This document shows positions 25,776 through 33,369 of a stretch of 64,000 bases of DNA, piece by piece (position 1 is the first letter of the stretch; the number at the start of each line of letters is the position of its first letter). The stretch covers positions 1 through 64,000 of the forward strand of contig NZ_JXQI01000068.1 in assembly GCF_000834015.1 (NCBI RefSeq). The letters run 5' to 3'. The notes under the pieces were generated by a model. That model saw only the letters and a program-made list of their open reading frames with translations. It was not told the origin of the DNA and ran no database searches. Position numbers and translations under genes: made by a program. This DNA is from Prevotella pectinovora. GTDB taxonomy: Bacteria; Bacteroidota; Bacteroidia; Bacteroidales; Bacteroidaceae.

Positions 25776-26478
25776 CAACAACATTCGCAGAGTTCTGGAA
25801 GATGGCAAGAACAATGATGACGCTCTTGATCTTTTCCTCATGATGAATATGATGAACGATCTAGGGACAGAGCGCTCCTTTGTTAAGAAAGGGCCGTCAC
25901 CATCAGACATTCACATGAACCTCATCGGCAACAATGTCATAGACAAGGATGACTTCAAACTCAAGATGGCAAGTGGAAAAAAGTTCTTGACACAGAGACT
26001 TGTCGTCAAACTGTCGCCTAATTGTACACTCTATGCAGAGACCAACCACTCTTCGCTGCAAGTCTGCATTAACGAGAAGAACATAACCACCATGTATCTC
26101 GATTCTTACCGCGCAGAAGACGTTGCCATGTGGATAATACGCCAAAAACAAAACATAGACAAGTATATGGAAGGTTGGAATGACGTCCTGAACAAAGCAT
26201 GCAAGAAAGCCAAAGGTAACCACATGGCACTCCTCGCCATTAGAGCCATATTCACGGATGCAATGAAGGACTATACCGACATCAAGTATGAAATCATTGA
26301 GCAGAAACGCAGGGCACGAATAAGGGTGACTCTACCTAAAGGTCGTCTCGGAGTATTTCTTGATGCATGGTGGTGCACCTACAAGGAAAAACTACCCCCT
26401 CAAATAGAAAGTCTGAAGATTCTTATCGAGGCACACAGAAAAAACATCCTTACAAATTTCTGTTCGCCCAAGTCCTAA
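25750..26478 (+). CDS. Unknown 242-residue protein upstream of MoxR
   Basis: I do not recognise the family. It is a basic alpha/beta protein with a central beta-rich part (LVVKLSPNCTLYAETNHSS) and helices rich in Trp/Lys (YMEGWNDVLNKACKKAKG). Its position directly before a MoxR-VWA pair suggests a partner or adaptor. The gene at 28971 has a similar overall composition and general layout, but I cannot claim homology by eye. Confidence 0.55.
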   Translation: MRYSNKQINNNIRRVLEDGKNNDDALDLFLMMNMMNDLGTERSFVKKGPSPSDIHMNLIGNNVIDKDDFKLKMASGKKFLTQRLVVKLSPNCTLYAETNHSSLQVCINEKNITTMYLDSYRAEDVAMWIIRQKQNIDKYMEGWNDVLNKACKKAKGNHMALLAIRAIFTDAMKDYTDIKYEIIEQKRRARIRVTLPKGRLGVFLDAWWCTYKEKLPPQIESLKILIEAHRKNILTNFCSPKS

Positions 26479-26516
26479 CAACTAACAAGATTATAAACGA
26501 ATACATACAACATATT

Positions 26517-27614
26517 ATGGCAGTAACAATTAGCACAAACGAACTCAAGGAAACATTGGAACTCACCCCTTCGACGCAGAACATCATGCTCGTTGGCAAG
26601 CACGGCATTGGCAAGTCAGAAATCCTCACCAGCTATTTCCAGAGTCAGGGAATGAAGGTGGTGGCACTCTTCCTGGGTCAGATGAGTGACCCGGGCGACA
26701 TCATCGGCCTTCCCTCCAAGGTAGAAGCGAAAGACGCAAATGGAAATGTGACAGCGCAGACCGACTTCACTCCTCCGTATTGGTTTCCTATTGACGGCAA
26801 GCCAATCGTTCTCTTTCTTGATGAGCTGAACCGTGCCCGTCCTGAAATTCTTCAGACGGTGATGGACTTGACGCTGAACCGTAAACTGGCAGGCAAAGTT
26901 CTTCCAGAGGGAAGCCGTGTCATTGCCGCAGTCAACGATGGCGATGAGTACCAGCTTACCGACCTTGACCCTGCGCTCGTGAGCCGTTTCAATATCTATG
27001 AGTTTCGTCCAACTGTAGAGGAATGGCTCAACTGGGCTGTGGGTGCAGGTCTTGACGATCGTGTCATCAACTTCATTCAGGACAATCCAACGTGGCTCGA
27101 TGGTGACAGCGGTGACAAGAAACGAGACTATCAGGGACTTGACAAGAGTGCTGACCGTCGGGCGTGGAAGAAGGTATCTGACCTCATGAAGAAGGTAGAT
27201 ACAATCAAAGATATTCACAAGCGCGTTATAGCAGGCATTGTAGGCGCGGGAGCCGCCGCAGCCTTCATCCGTAGTGCTCAGCAACGTAATGTCATTACTG
27301 GTAAGGACTTGCTGCTGAAGTACGACAAAACCATGAAGACTGTGGAGAAATATCAGTTACATGAGTTTGCCATCCTCAACGAGTCTGTATTCCGTTTCCT
27401 TCAGAATGCTAAACTTGACGAGCGTGAGAAGACGCTTGCAGCCAAGAACCTAGGTCAGTATATCGACTTCCTCCGTGTGAACAAGAAGAAGGAGGCACTT
27501 GCCAACTTCACGAGCATCTTTGAGAAAGGCACCTATGAGCAGGCAATAGTCTTTATGGTTGTCAATGCCACCGAGGTTTATGATATGCTCAATGAGTTTG
27601 TCGAAAAACTCTGA
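26517..27614 (+). CDS. MoxR-family AAA+ ATPase
   Basis: The start is ATG 26517 (MAVTISTNELKETLELTPST), not the longer frame inside the upstream gene. The 365-residue protein has Walker A GKHGIGKSE (~28), FLGQMSDPGDIIGLP, Walker B LFLDELNRA, sensor 1 VIAAVNDGD and an arginine-finger region in DPALVSRFN. MoxR ATPases act with VWA-domain proteins as metal-dependent chaperones or remodelling machines. The VWA gene follows 41 bp downstream. Confidence 0.85.
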   Translation: MAVTISTNELKETLELTPSTQNIMLVGKHGIGKSEILTSYFQSQGMKVVALFLGQMSDPGDIIGLPSKVEAKDANGNVTAQTDFTPPYWFPIDGKPIVLFLDELNRARPEILQTVMDLTLNRKLAGKVLPEGSRVIAAVNDGDEYQLTDLDPALVSRFNIYEFRPTVEEWLNWAVGAGLDDRVINFIQDNPTWLDGDSGDKKRDYQGLDKSADRRAWKKVSDLMKKVDTIKDIHKRVIAGIVGAGAAAAFIRSAQQRNVITGKDLLLKYDKTMKTVEKYQLHEFAILNESVFRFLQNAKLDEREKTLAAKNLGQYIDFLRVNKKKEALANFTSIFEKGTYEQAIVFMVVNATEVYDMLNEFVEKL

Positions 27615-27655
27615 TTCCCTCCTTTTCATTAAACCCATTTCAAACAATCCATCGA

Positions 27656-28819
27656 ATGGTAGAACGAATATCCAAGATAACTGAACGCTGGTTTCTCAGC
27701 GAAGAGGCACTTTTCTCTGTTTTCTGCACCCATCGTGTTGCAGAAAACAGTGGAATGGAATGCCATGTGCGTGTGGGTAAAGGTGTCATTGAGGTGAATC
27801 CCGACTTGTGTGCAGACATTACAGACAAGGAACTTGAGGAACGTCTGCGCATTGAAGTCATCCGTATTTTGCTTAAACACCCTTATGACCGTCAGCCTGA
27901 TGGCTGTTGCATCACAGCGAGAGCATTAGGAAGCAATTGTGTCATTGGTGATTCCTACCGCCTTCAGAAGATAGAAATAGATAAACCGTCAGACTTCAAA
28001 TTGCCCTCAAACGGACACTATGAGTTCTATGCCCGCTGCATACAGAAGATTCTTCAGAAATTAGGCGGGCAAGGACAAAAAGAGGATGACTCCGAAGAAA
28101 ACTCTCAACCCCAAGGCGAATGCAATGATGGAGGGTTTGGTAAAGAATATACTGACATGGCCAAGAACTGGCAACAAGATGAGTTGATGGCAGCACAAGT
28201 CAACGAAGTCATCCGCGATGTCAAGTCCTGGGGCTCTTTGCCTGGTGGACTTGTCGAAGAGATTGTTGCAAGCACCAAGGCTCGTGTTGACTATCGCAAG
28301 ATTCTGGCAGGTTTCCGTGCAAGCATACTTTCGCAAAAGCGCAAGCTTACCCGTATGCGTCCCAACCGCCGTTCTGGTTTCTATGCTATGGGAAGCCGCT
28401 ATGACTTCACCACAAGCATGATTATCGGTGTTGACTGCAGCGGGAGTATCTCGAAGGCAGACCTTCAGAATTTTTACTCCACCATCAACCGATTCTTCCA
28501 ATATGGCATACAGCAGATTGATGTGGTGCAGTTTGATACAGAACTTGGCGAGGTGCAGACTCTTGTCAAAGCTTCTGAGAATATCAAGGTGACAGGCCGT
28601 GGTGGTACTTGGTTCCAACCGTTTATCGATTTTGTTGCGCAGCATTCAGAGTACGACGGAGCACTTATCTACACCGATGGTTATGCACCGCAGCCCACAA
28701 TCCCTGCAACCATGCACACCCCTCTATGCTGGGTGCTTCGCTCCGAGCAGGAACTTAAGGAGCATGAGCAATGGATGAAACAAAGTGGAAGAGTTTGTGT
28801 AATCGAAAATATAAGCTGA
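27656..28819 (+). CDS. VWA-like protein of the DUF2201 type, MoxR partner
   Basis: A 387-residue protein. The N-terminal domain (~1-125) resembles the putative metallopeptidase domain of DUF2201 proteins, but I see no intact HExxH. A Gln/Glu-rich linker (~140-165) follows. The C-terminal VWA domain begins at ~255 (TSMIIGVDCSGSISKADL) and carries the MIDAS residues DxSxS, the T in GRGGTWF and the D in IYTDG. With the MoxR ATPase it forms the usual ATPase/VWA pair. Confidence 0.8.
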   Translation: MVERISKITERWFLSEEALFSVFCTHRVAENSGMECHVRVGKGVIEVNPDLCADITDKELEERLRIEVIRILLKHPYDRQPDGCCITARALGSNCVIGDSYRLQKIEIDKPSDFKLPSNGHYEFYARCIQKILQKLGGQGQKEDDSEENSQPQGECNDGGFGKEYTDMAKNWQQDELMAAQVNEVIRDVKSWGSLPGGLVEEIVASTKARVDYRKILAGFRASILSQKRKLTRMRPNRRSGFYAMGSRYDFTTSMIIGVDCSGSISKADLQNFYSTINRFFQYGIQQIDVVQFDTELGEVQTLVKASENIKVTGRGGTWFQPFIDFVAQHSEYDGALIYTDGYAPQPTIPATMHTPLCWVLRSEQELKEHEQWMKQSGRVCVIENIS

Positions 28820-28970
28820 CGAAACACACATGAACTCAGTTATCCATAGGGAATACTCCTGTTCTTGATACCGAGTACTGAGTCAATTGTTTCCATCGCT
28901 AATCACAAATAAGATTTACTGCTCGTAAAGAAAACATAAAAGCCGTTGAAAACCTACAAATAATCACTAT

Positions 28971-30221
28971 ATGATTAAGGAATTTTCTGATAATGTCCAG
29001 CGTCTGTTCAATGACATTGTTACCGACAAAACGAAAGGACACTCACATACTGCCAAGGAACTGCTCGCTGTCCTTCGTTGCAAGGTTACGCAACCGATAA
29101 AGATCATGGAAGAGGCTTCGTGTGTGTGCCTAATATATTATAACGTGTCGGTAATACTGCCTGATAATCTTTCGGAGATGAACATAGCCTACAACAGTGA
29201 ATATCAGATGACATTCAACAAAATATCCTCTTGCGACCTTCATCAGTTATCTGAGTTTATTCTTGCTCTGGAGCGTGACATCCCGAAGTGGAAACACATA
29301 TGGGTGGCTGATGACAAACTCAAGAAGGAACAGGCAAAGATTGGCGAACGTGTGAAGTCCGCTATGCTTCAGTTCCGCTCAGACTGGATGTCGGTAGGGG
29401 CGAAAGACGATGAGAAGATGATTGAGAAGTTCCGCATCAAGTATTACAACCTCAAGGCTTGCAAGATGGTTCTGGAAAACGACAATCCTTTCTGGGAGAA
29501 CAAGACGACTGAGGTAGAGATACTTGACGAATGCCGGACGCTGCATATCGACCCTCCAATGGAACTGTGGTACACCGAGTTCAGTGACTTTGTTGACGAA
29601 TGCAAACAGATACGCGATGAGCGTGACCGCCAAAGAGAGGAAGCAAAGCGCAAAGAGGAAAAGATGCGTCATCTTATCCGTATCAAGCAACTGAAGTTTG
29701 AAGCCATCATCAAGTCGGTTGAATTTCATCAGGATTTCGAGGTAGAAGTAGAATCGCATCTTCATCAAAGACATATCAGTTTCTTCATCAACAGACAGGC
29801 TGTGCCATCCATGAATGGATACTTTCTGATGCGGTTCAAAATCAGCGGTGCAAGTACCGTTTGTAGAGTGTATTTCAATGATGTAGACAGATGCGCACCC
29901 GCAATCATCAACACCATTAACCGTATCAACGATATGATACCGGAACTGCGTAACACACTTGTCGATGATGGACAGCAGTACTTTCTGACGGGTGACAATT
30001 ATTCCATGGGACAACTCCTCAATGACGATAATTCCGGCGAGCCATTCTCCGTAGTGCAGTATTCATACAAGAAAAAACGTGTAATATGTTGCCCGCTACT
30101 TCCATCCAATCGTGTCGTCATGAGAATCAACGCTGCCATCCGTGAACTCTATTGCACCACATTCAATTCCGAAAAGAGAGCAGATGATGTAGATTACCCT
30201 GTAAATAAGCTCATAATCTGA
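28971..30221 (+). CDS. Unknown 416-residue protein with coiled coil
   Basis: No family is recognised. The central part (~180-250) is a highly charged coiled coil (RDERDRQREEAKRKEEKMRH), flanked by alpha/beta regions. It follows the VWA gene after a 151-bp gap. Nested dyads at 28831-28885 (arms ACTCAGT/ACTGAGT and TACTC/GAGTA) lie in this gap, so expression may be partly uncoupled from the VWA gene. It ends 13 bp before ATACGTAT site 4. Confidence 0.55.
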   Translation: MIKEFSDNVQRLFNDIVTDKTKGHSHTAKELLAVLRCKVTQPIKIMEEASCVCLIYYNVSVILPDNLSEMNIAYNSEYQMTFNKISSCDLHQLSEFILALERDIPKWKHIWVADDKLKKEQAKIGERVKSAMLQFRSDWMSVGAKDDEKMIEKFRIKYYNLKACKMVLENDNPFWENKTTEVEILDECRTLHIDPPMELWYTEFSDFVDECKQIRDERDRQREEAKRKEEKMRHLIRIKQLKFEAIIKSVEFHQDFEVEVESHLHQRHISFFINRQAVPSMNGYFLMRFKISGASTVCRVYFNDVDRCAPAIINTINRINDMIPELRNTLVDDGQQYFLTGDNYSMGQLLNDDNSGEPFSVVQYSYKKKRVICCPLLPSNRVVMRINAAIRELYCTTFNSEKRADDVDYPVNKLII

Positions 30222-30234
30222 CAAGAGTCATTGT

Positions 30235-30281
30235 TATACGTATGTCACAATCGCCTTTCTCCCTATAATTATATTAATTTG
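30235..30281 (+). promoter_or_regulatory. Promoter with ATACGTAT palindrome, site 4 of 5
   Basis: TATACGTATG at 30235-30244. A weaker -7 box TTAATTTG at 30274-30281 lies at the same 38-bp distance as in the other four sites. TCG is at the -33 position. The predicted start near 30288 leaves a ~28-nt leader to the ATG at 30316. Confidence 0.65.
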
Positions 30282-30315
30282 CACTTTGAAAATCAATCTT
30301 ATTCATTTGTTATCA

Positions 30316-31185
30316 ATGGAAGAACAGAAAGACTACATTGCTGAAGCAAAGCGTATTGCGGAAGACATTAAGGCAACAGAAGAACACATTCTGGAGTTAG
30401 ACCGTGAGGAGAAATTCCAGAAGAAACATGTGGAAGATTTGAAGGTGCAGTACAAAGAGGTCTTCATTAAGGCGAACATTGACCGTCTCACCGCTTTTAA
30501 GGAAGAATGCAAGAAACGTGGTGACAAAGCGAGCGAACAACTGCAACTGCTGCAAAACGAGAAACATGTGTTGCGCCTCCAGCTTAAGAATGAAATAGAC
30601 GGTCGTACCTTCAATGACAAGGTGCAGGAGATTTCAAAAAAGTGTAAGAAAATCCGTGAGTTGTACGATACATACTACAACAATTCCATAGCAGATATGG
30701 TAGGTATTACCAGTTATGATAGCAACATTATCCGCGAGTTCATCTTTGGTTCTTGGCAAGACAATGCTGAATCAAAGAAAGAGATGACTATCGAAAACGT
30801 GTTTAATCATAGACTTGAGATACTTGCCAACCCAACTGAGTTCGCTCAGAAGATAACACATTTCAGTGCTGGTGGTCTTGGTGCTTGTGTTTATAACAAG
30901 GATGTGACCGTAGCAGAACTCGTACGCTGTTGGGAATTCGATGAGTTCAAGTTTGTTTGTCCTGAATCTGGAGAAACAGCCTTCATCTACCAGTTTGCCG
31001 GTCATGTTAGTGCTGGTGGGTATTGGGAACTGACCGCCTACTGTCCTGCGAGTGGCAAGCATCAGCATTATGGAAGTAGGGATGCAAATCCAGTCCATGT
31101 CCACTGGTCGACACTAAAAAGTATAGCAGACCCTGTAAGTAGGCAAATAAAGAACATCAAGACAACAATTGAGTCAGGCAAATAA
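30316..31185 (+). CDS. Coiled-coil protein with Cys/His C-terminal domain
   Basis: The ATG at 30316 fits the promoter; a frame start at 30286 would be too close to the predicted transcript start. The 289-residue protein has a long coiled coil (~15-120, rich in Glu/Lys). A C-terminal domain carries FVCPESGETAF and TAYCPASGKHQHYG, whose two Cys and two His could bind zinc. It has its own ATACGTAT promoter, so it is probably an important component of the regulon. No family name can be given. Confidence 0.6.
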   Translation: MEEQKDYIAEAKRIAEDIKATEEHILELDREEKFQKKHVEDLKVQYKEVFIKANIDRLTAFKEECKKRGDKASEQLQLLQNEKHVLRLQLKNEIDGRTFNDKVQEISKKCKKIRELYDTYYNNSIADMVGITSYDSNIIREFIFGSWQDNAESKKEMTIENVFNHRLEILANPTEFAQKITHFSAGGLGACVYNKDVTVAELVRCWEFDEFKFVCPESGETAFIYQFAGHVSAGGYWELTAYCPASGKHQHYGSRDANPVHVHWSTLKSIADPVSRQIKNIKTTIESGK

Positions 31186-31196
31186 CGAAGAACAGA

Positions 31197-31277
31197 ATGG
31201 AAAAAGAAATCATCATATCAGCAGAAAGCTACAAGGGTAAAATAAAGTTAGACTATGTGCCTTGTATTGACCGATAA
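31197..31277 (+). CDS. Small ORF or broken gene
   Basis: A 26-codon frame (MEKEIIISAESYKGKIKLDY…) starting 11 bp after the preceding stop. It ends with TAA, after which the frame stays open for 13 more codons (KTEKIVFRSYKK). It may be a small peptide or another gene with an early stop. Confidence 0.3.
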   Translation: MEKEIIISAESYKGKIKLDYVPCIDR

Positions 31278-31341
31278 AAAACCGAAAAAATCGTCTTTCG
31301 AAGTTACAAAAAATAGAAAAATGAGCCAAATTTTGATAAAG

Positions 31342-31394
31342 AATCTCTTTAAGAGATTTAAATGATGGATTGTGAAAAGAAAACAGTAAATTTG
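31342..31394 (+). promoter_or_regulatory. Promoter and dyad upstream of the ADP-ribosyltransferase gene
   Basis: A perfect dyad AATCTCTT-T-AAGAGATT (31342-31358) lies upstream of a -7 box TAAATTTG (31387-31394). The -33 element is weak. This promoter lacks ATACGTAT. An operator for autoregulation of a toxin-antitoxin-like pair is a reasonable reading. Confidence 0.5.
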
Positions 31395-31430
31395 CAGAAT
31401 AATAATCCCATTTTTCCATCAAACTGATTT

Positions 31431-32033
31431 ATGGCAATATACTATCACGGTTCTTCCGTCCTATTCAAATCCTTCGATCTCAGTCACGCTCTTGAGGGTG
31501 ATGGTAAGGTGAAGTTCGGCTATGGAGTTTACCTCACTTCCCGCTACGAAAGGGCTGCTCATTATGCCTTTAACAAGAAAAGACCAGAAAATAAAGATTA
31601 CTACGTCTACACAGTAGAAGGACCCGATAAAACCGAGTACAATTGTCTTTGGCAAAGTCCATCATGTCCAGTGTCCGAGTCTATCGTAAGTCGGGTTAAG
31701 GAAAAACTGGGAGAAGACATCCCAGTGGAGGCTATAGCTGAAGGAAAATACTTCAGAAAGTATGTAGCCAATAGACTGGTTGGTGTACAGGAATCGATTA
31801 AGAAGATGTTCGGCAGTGCTCCTTATATTGGTGAAATTGCTTTGGCGAACCTCCTTGACAGTATCGGGGTTGATATGATGGCACAGCCTTTTATTTGGAA
31901 GCCACCTTTTGAAAATATAGACTTGGCAATAGTCAATGAGAAAAAGGTCAAGATTCTAAAGATTGAGAAAATCGAGCTTGATGCAAAGAAGCATCTTGTT
32001 CCTGGGTCGGAAACGCTCGTTAAACTTGAATAA
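31431..32033 (+). CDS. ADP-ribosyltransferase-like protein (PARP/DUF3990 type)
   Basis: A 200-residue protein starting IYYHGSSVLFKSFDLSHA, then KFGYGVYLTSRYERAAHYA. This is the H…G-x-YLT…A-x-x-YA pattern of the first half of an ART fold, with the NAD-binding His at ~6. The third catalytic position is probably within ALANLLDSIGVDMMAQPF (~142), but I cannot fix it by eye. The next gene is a double NADAR protein starting 78 bp later, and NADAR proteins are known to reverse ADP-ribosylation of nucleobases. A toxin/antidote pair is therefore likely. It differs from DarT in its opening motif. Confidence 0.65.
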   Translation: MAIYYHGSSVLFKSFDLSHALEGDGKVKFGYGVYLTSRYERAAHYAFNKKRPENKDYYVYTVEGPDKTEYNCLWQSPSCPVSESIVSRVKEKLGEDIPVEAIAEGKYFRKYVANRLVGVQESIKKMFGSAPYIGEIALANLLDSIGVDMMAQPFIWKPPFENIDLAIVNEKKVKILKIEKIELDAKKHLVPGSETLVKLE

Positions 32034-32040
32034 GTGTCGA

Positions 32041-32087
32041 TATACGTATATGCAAATTGCTTTTATCTTGGCAATTACGTACCTTTG
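32041..32087 (+). promoter_or_regulatory. Promoter with ATACGTAT palindrome, site 5 of 5
   Basis: TATACGTATA at 32041-32050 and the -7 box TACCTTTG at 32080-32087, with the same 38-bp distance. TTG occupies the -33 position, the best -33 of the five. It lies just after the ADP-ribosyltransferase stop, so NADAR has its own promoter. The leader is short (~18 nt to ATG 32112). Confidence 0.75.
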
Positions 32088-32111
32088 CACCCACTAAAAA
32101 CAGTTCGACAC

Positions 32112-33356
32112 ATGAGTAAATCTAGTATCTGCCAATTCATTGAGAAGTACTATCCGCAGTACTATTCCATTGAGACGTATCCTGCATCAGAGTGCGTACG
32201 AATCCACAAGATTACTGAACCTTGGGGTATCTTTTCCAACTTTTTCCACACGCCAATCACTGTAGAAGGTGTTACCTTCGAAACCTCTGAGCGTCTCTAT
32301 CAGACCATGAAGTTCATTGATTCCGAGGCAGTGCGTCAAGTATACGGCAAGAAGGGCAACCCTAAGATGACCGCCAAGCGACTCTTTAACGAGGGCTTCC
32401 AGCGTGAAGACTGGGGACAGATGCTCGTTGATGCCATGAAGTTCTGCCTTACTCTCAAATACCAGCAGAATGAGGAGTTCCGTAAGGCGCTTGAAGACAG
32501 TAAGGGCAAGTACATCGTTGAAGACCAGAGCACCTTTACCAAGAAGAATCCCGACACCTGGGGCGTCAAACTCCAGAATGACATCTACGTCGGCCCTAAT
32601 CTTCTTGGTCGTCTCCTCATGGAACTCCGCGACAACGGCAAGTTGGAGTACACTCTCCCAGATAACGCATTAAGCTTTACTCAATTTCTAAGTCAAGCCA
32701 CTTTGGATACTGATGGAATCAACCGTGAAGCTCAGTATAACAACTCAATTACCGTTGAAGACATCACCAAGGAATCCGCTATAGATTCAACGGCTCTGAA
32801 GGTACTTACATATTCACATCCCCATGACACCTGCGACGGCATAGAACTCCATCTTGGCAACCAAGCCATGGGATATCCTTTCACCTGTCTTGGCCACAGC
32901 TGGAAAGCTGTCGAGTACCTGTATCTCTGTGGAGAGTGGAGTTGGGAAGGTGAAGATGCAAAGGCTATACAAGAAGATGTACTTACTGCAAAGAGCGGAT
33001 ACGCAGCTGCATCATACAAGCGCTCGAAATACAAGAAACGTCGCCGTGCCGATTACGAGACCTTCCGTGACCAGTGGATGCTCTGGTGCGTCTGGCAGAA
33101 GTGCCTCGGAAACGAGGCATACCGCAAACATCTGCTCTCCATGCCAGATGACCGCATCATTATTGAAGTAATCAAGAGAGACAAAGTCTGGGCTGCTTGG
33201 CCTGATGACAACGGCATCTACCACGGAGCCAACGGTATGGGCAAGATTCTCACTATCTGCCGCCGATGTCTCAAGGAAGGCACGTCCCCTGCCATCGATG
33301 CTGACTTGCTTAATAGCAAATGCATCTATATACTTGGAGAAAAGGTTCAATTCTAA
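32112..33356 (+). CDS. Double NADAR-domain protein (ADP-ribosylglycohydrolase fold)
   Basis: The ATG at 32112 lies behind the site 5 promoter; a GTG at 32034 would put the promoter inside the coding region and is rejected. The 414-residue protein has two NADAR domains. Domain 1 (~30-185): WGIFSNFFHTPITVEG, SERLYQTMKF, WGQMLVDAMKFCLTLKYQQN and GPNLLGRLLMELR. Domain 2 (~235-410): ELHLGNQAMGYPFTCLGHSW, VEYLYLCGEW, MLWCVWQKCLGNEAYRKHLL and GANGMGKILTICR. NADAR enzymes process ADP-ribose conjugates or NAD-derived nucleotides. It heads the nuclease operon. Confidence 0.8.
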   Translation: MSKSSICQFIEKYYPQYYSIETYPASECVRIHKITEPWGIFSNFFHTPITVEGVTFETSERLYQTMKFIDSEAVRQVYGKKGNPKMTAKRLFNEGFQREDWGQMLVDAMKFCLTLKYQQNEEFRKALEDSKGKYIVEDQSTFTKKNPDTWGVKLQNDIYVGPNLLGRLLMELRDNGKLEYTLPDNALSFTQFLSQATLDTDGINREAQYNNSITVEDITKESAIDSTALKVLTYSHPHDTCDGIELHLGNQAMGYPFTCLGHSWKAVEYLYLCGEWSWEGEDAKAIQEDVLTAKSGYAAASYKRSKYKKRRRADYETFRDQWMLWCVWQKCLGNEAYRKHLLSMPDDRIIIEVIKRDKVWAAWPDDNGIYHGANGMGKILTICRRCLKEGTSPAIDADLLNSKCIYILGEKVQF

Positions 33357-33369
33357 AATACAATCCACG

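Noticed and set aside
33205-33369. Longer start for the AddB-like protein
   Set aside because: It lies entirely inside the NADAR gene. ATG 33370, 13 bp after the NADAR stop, is the natural start.
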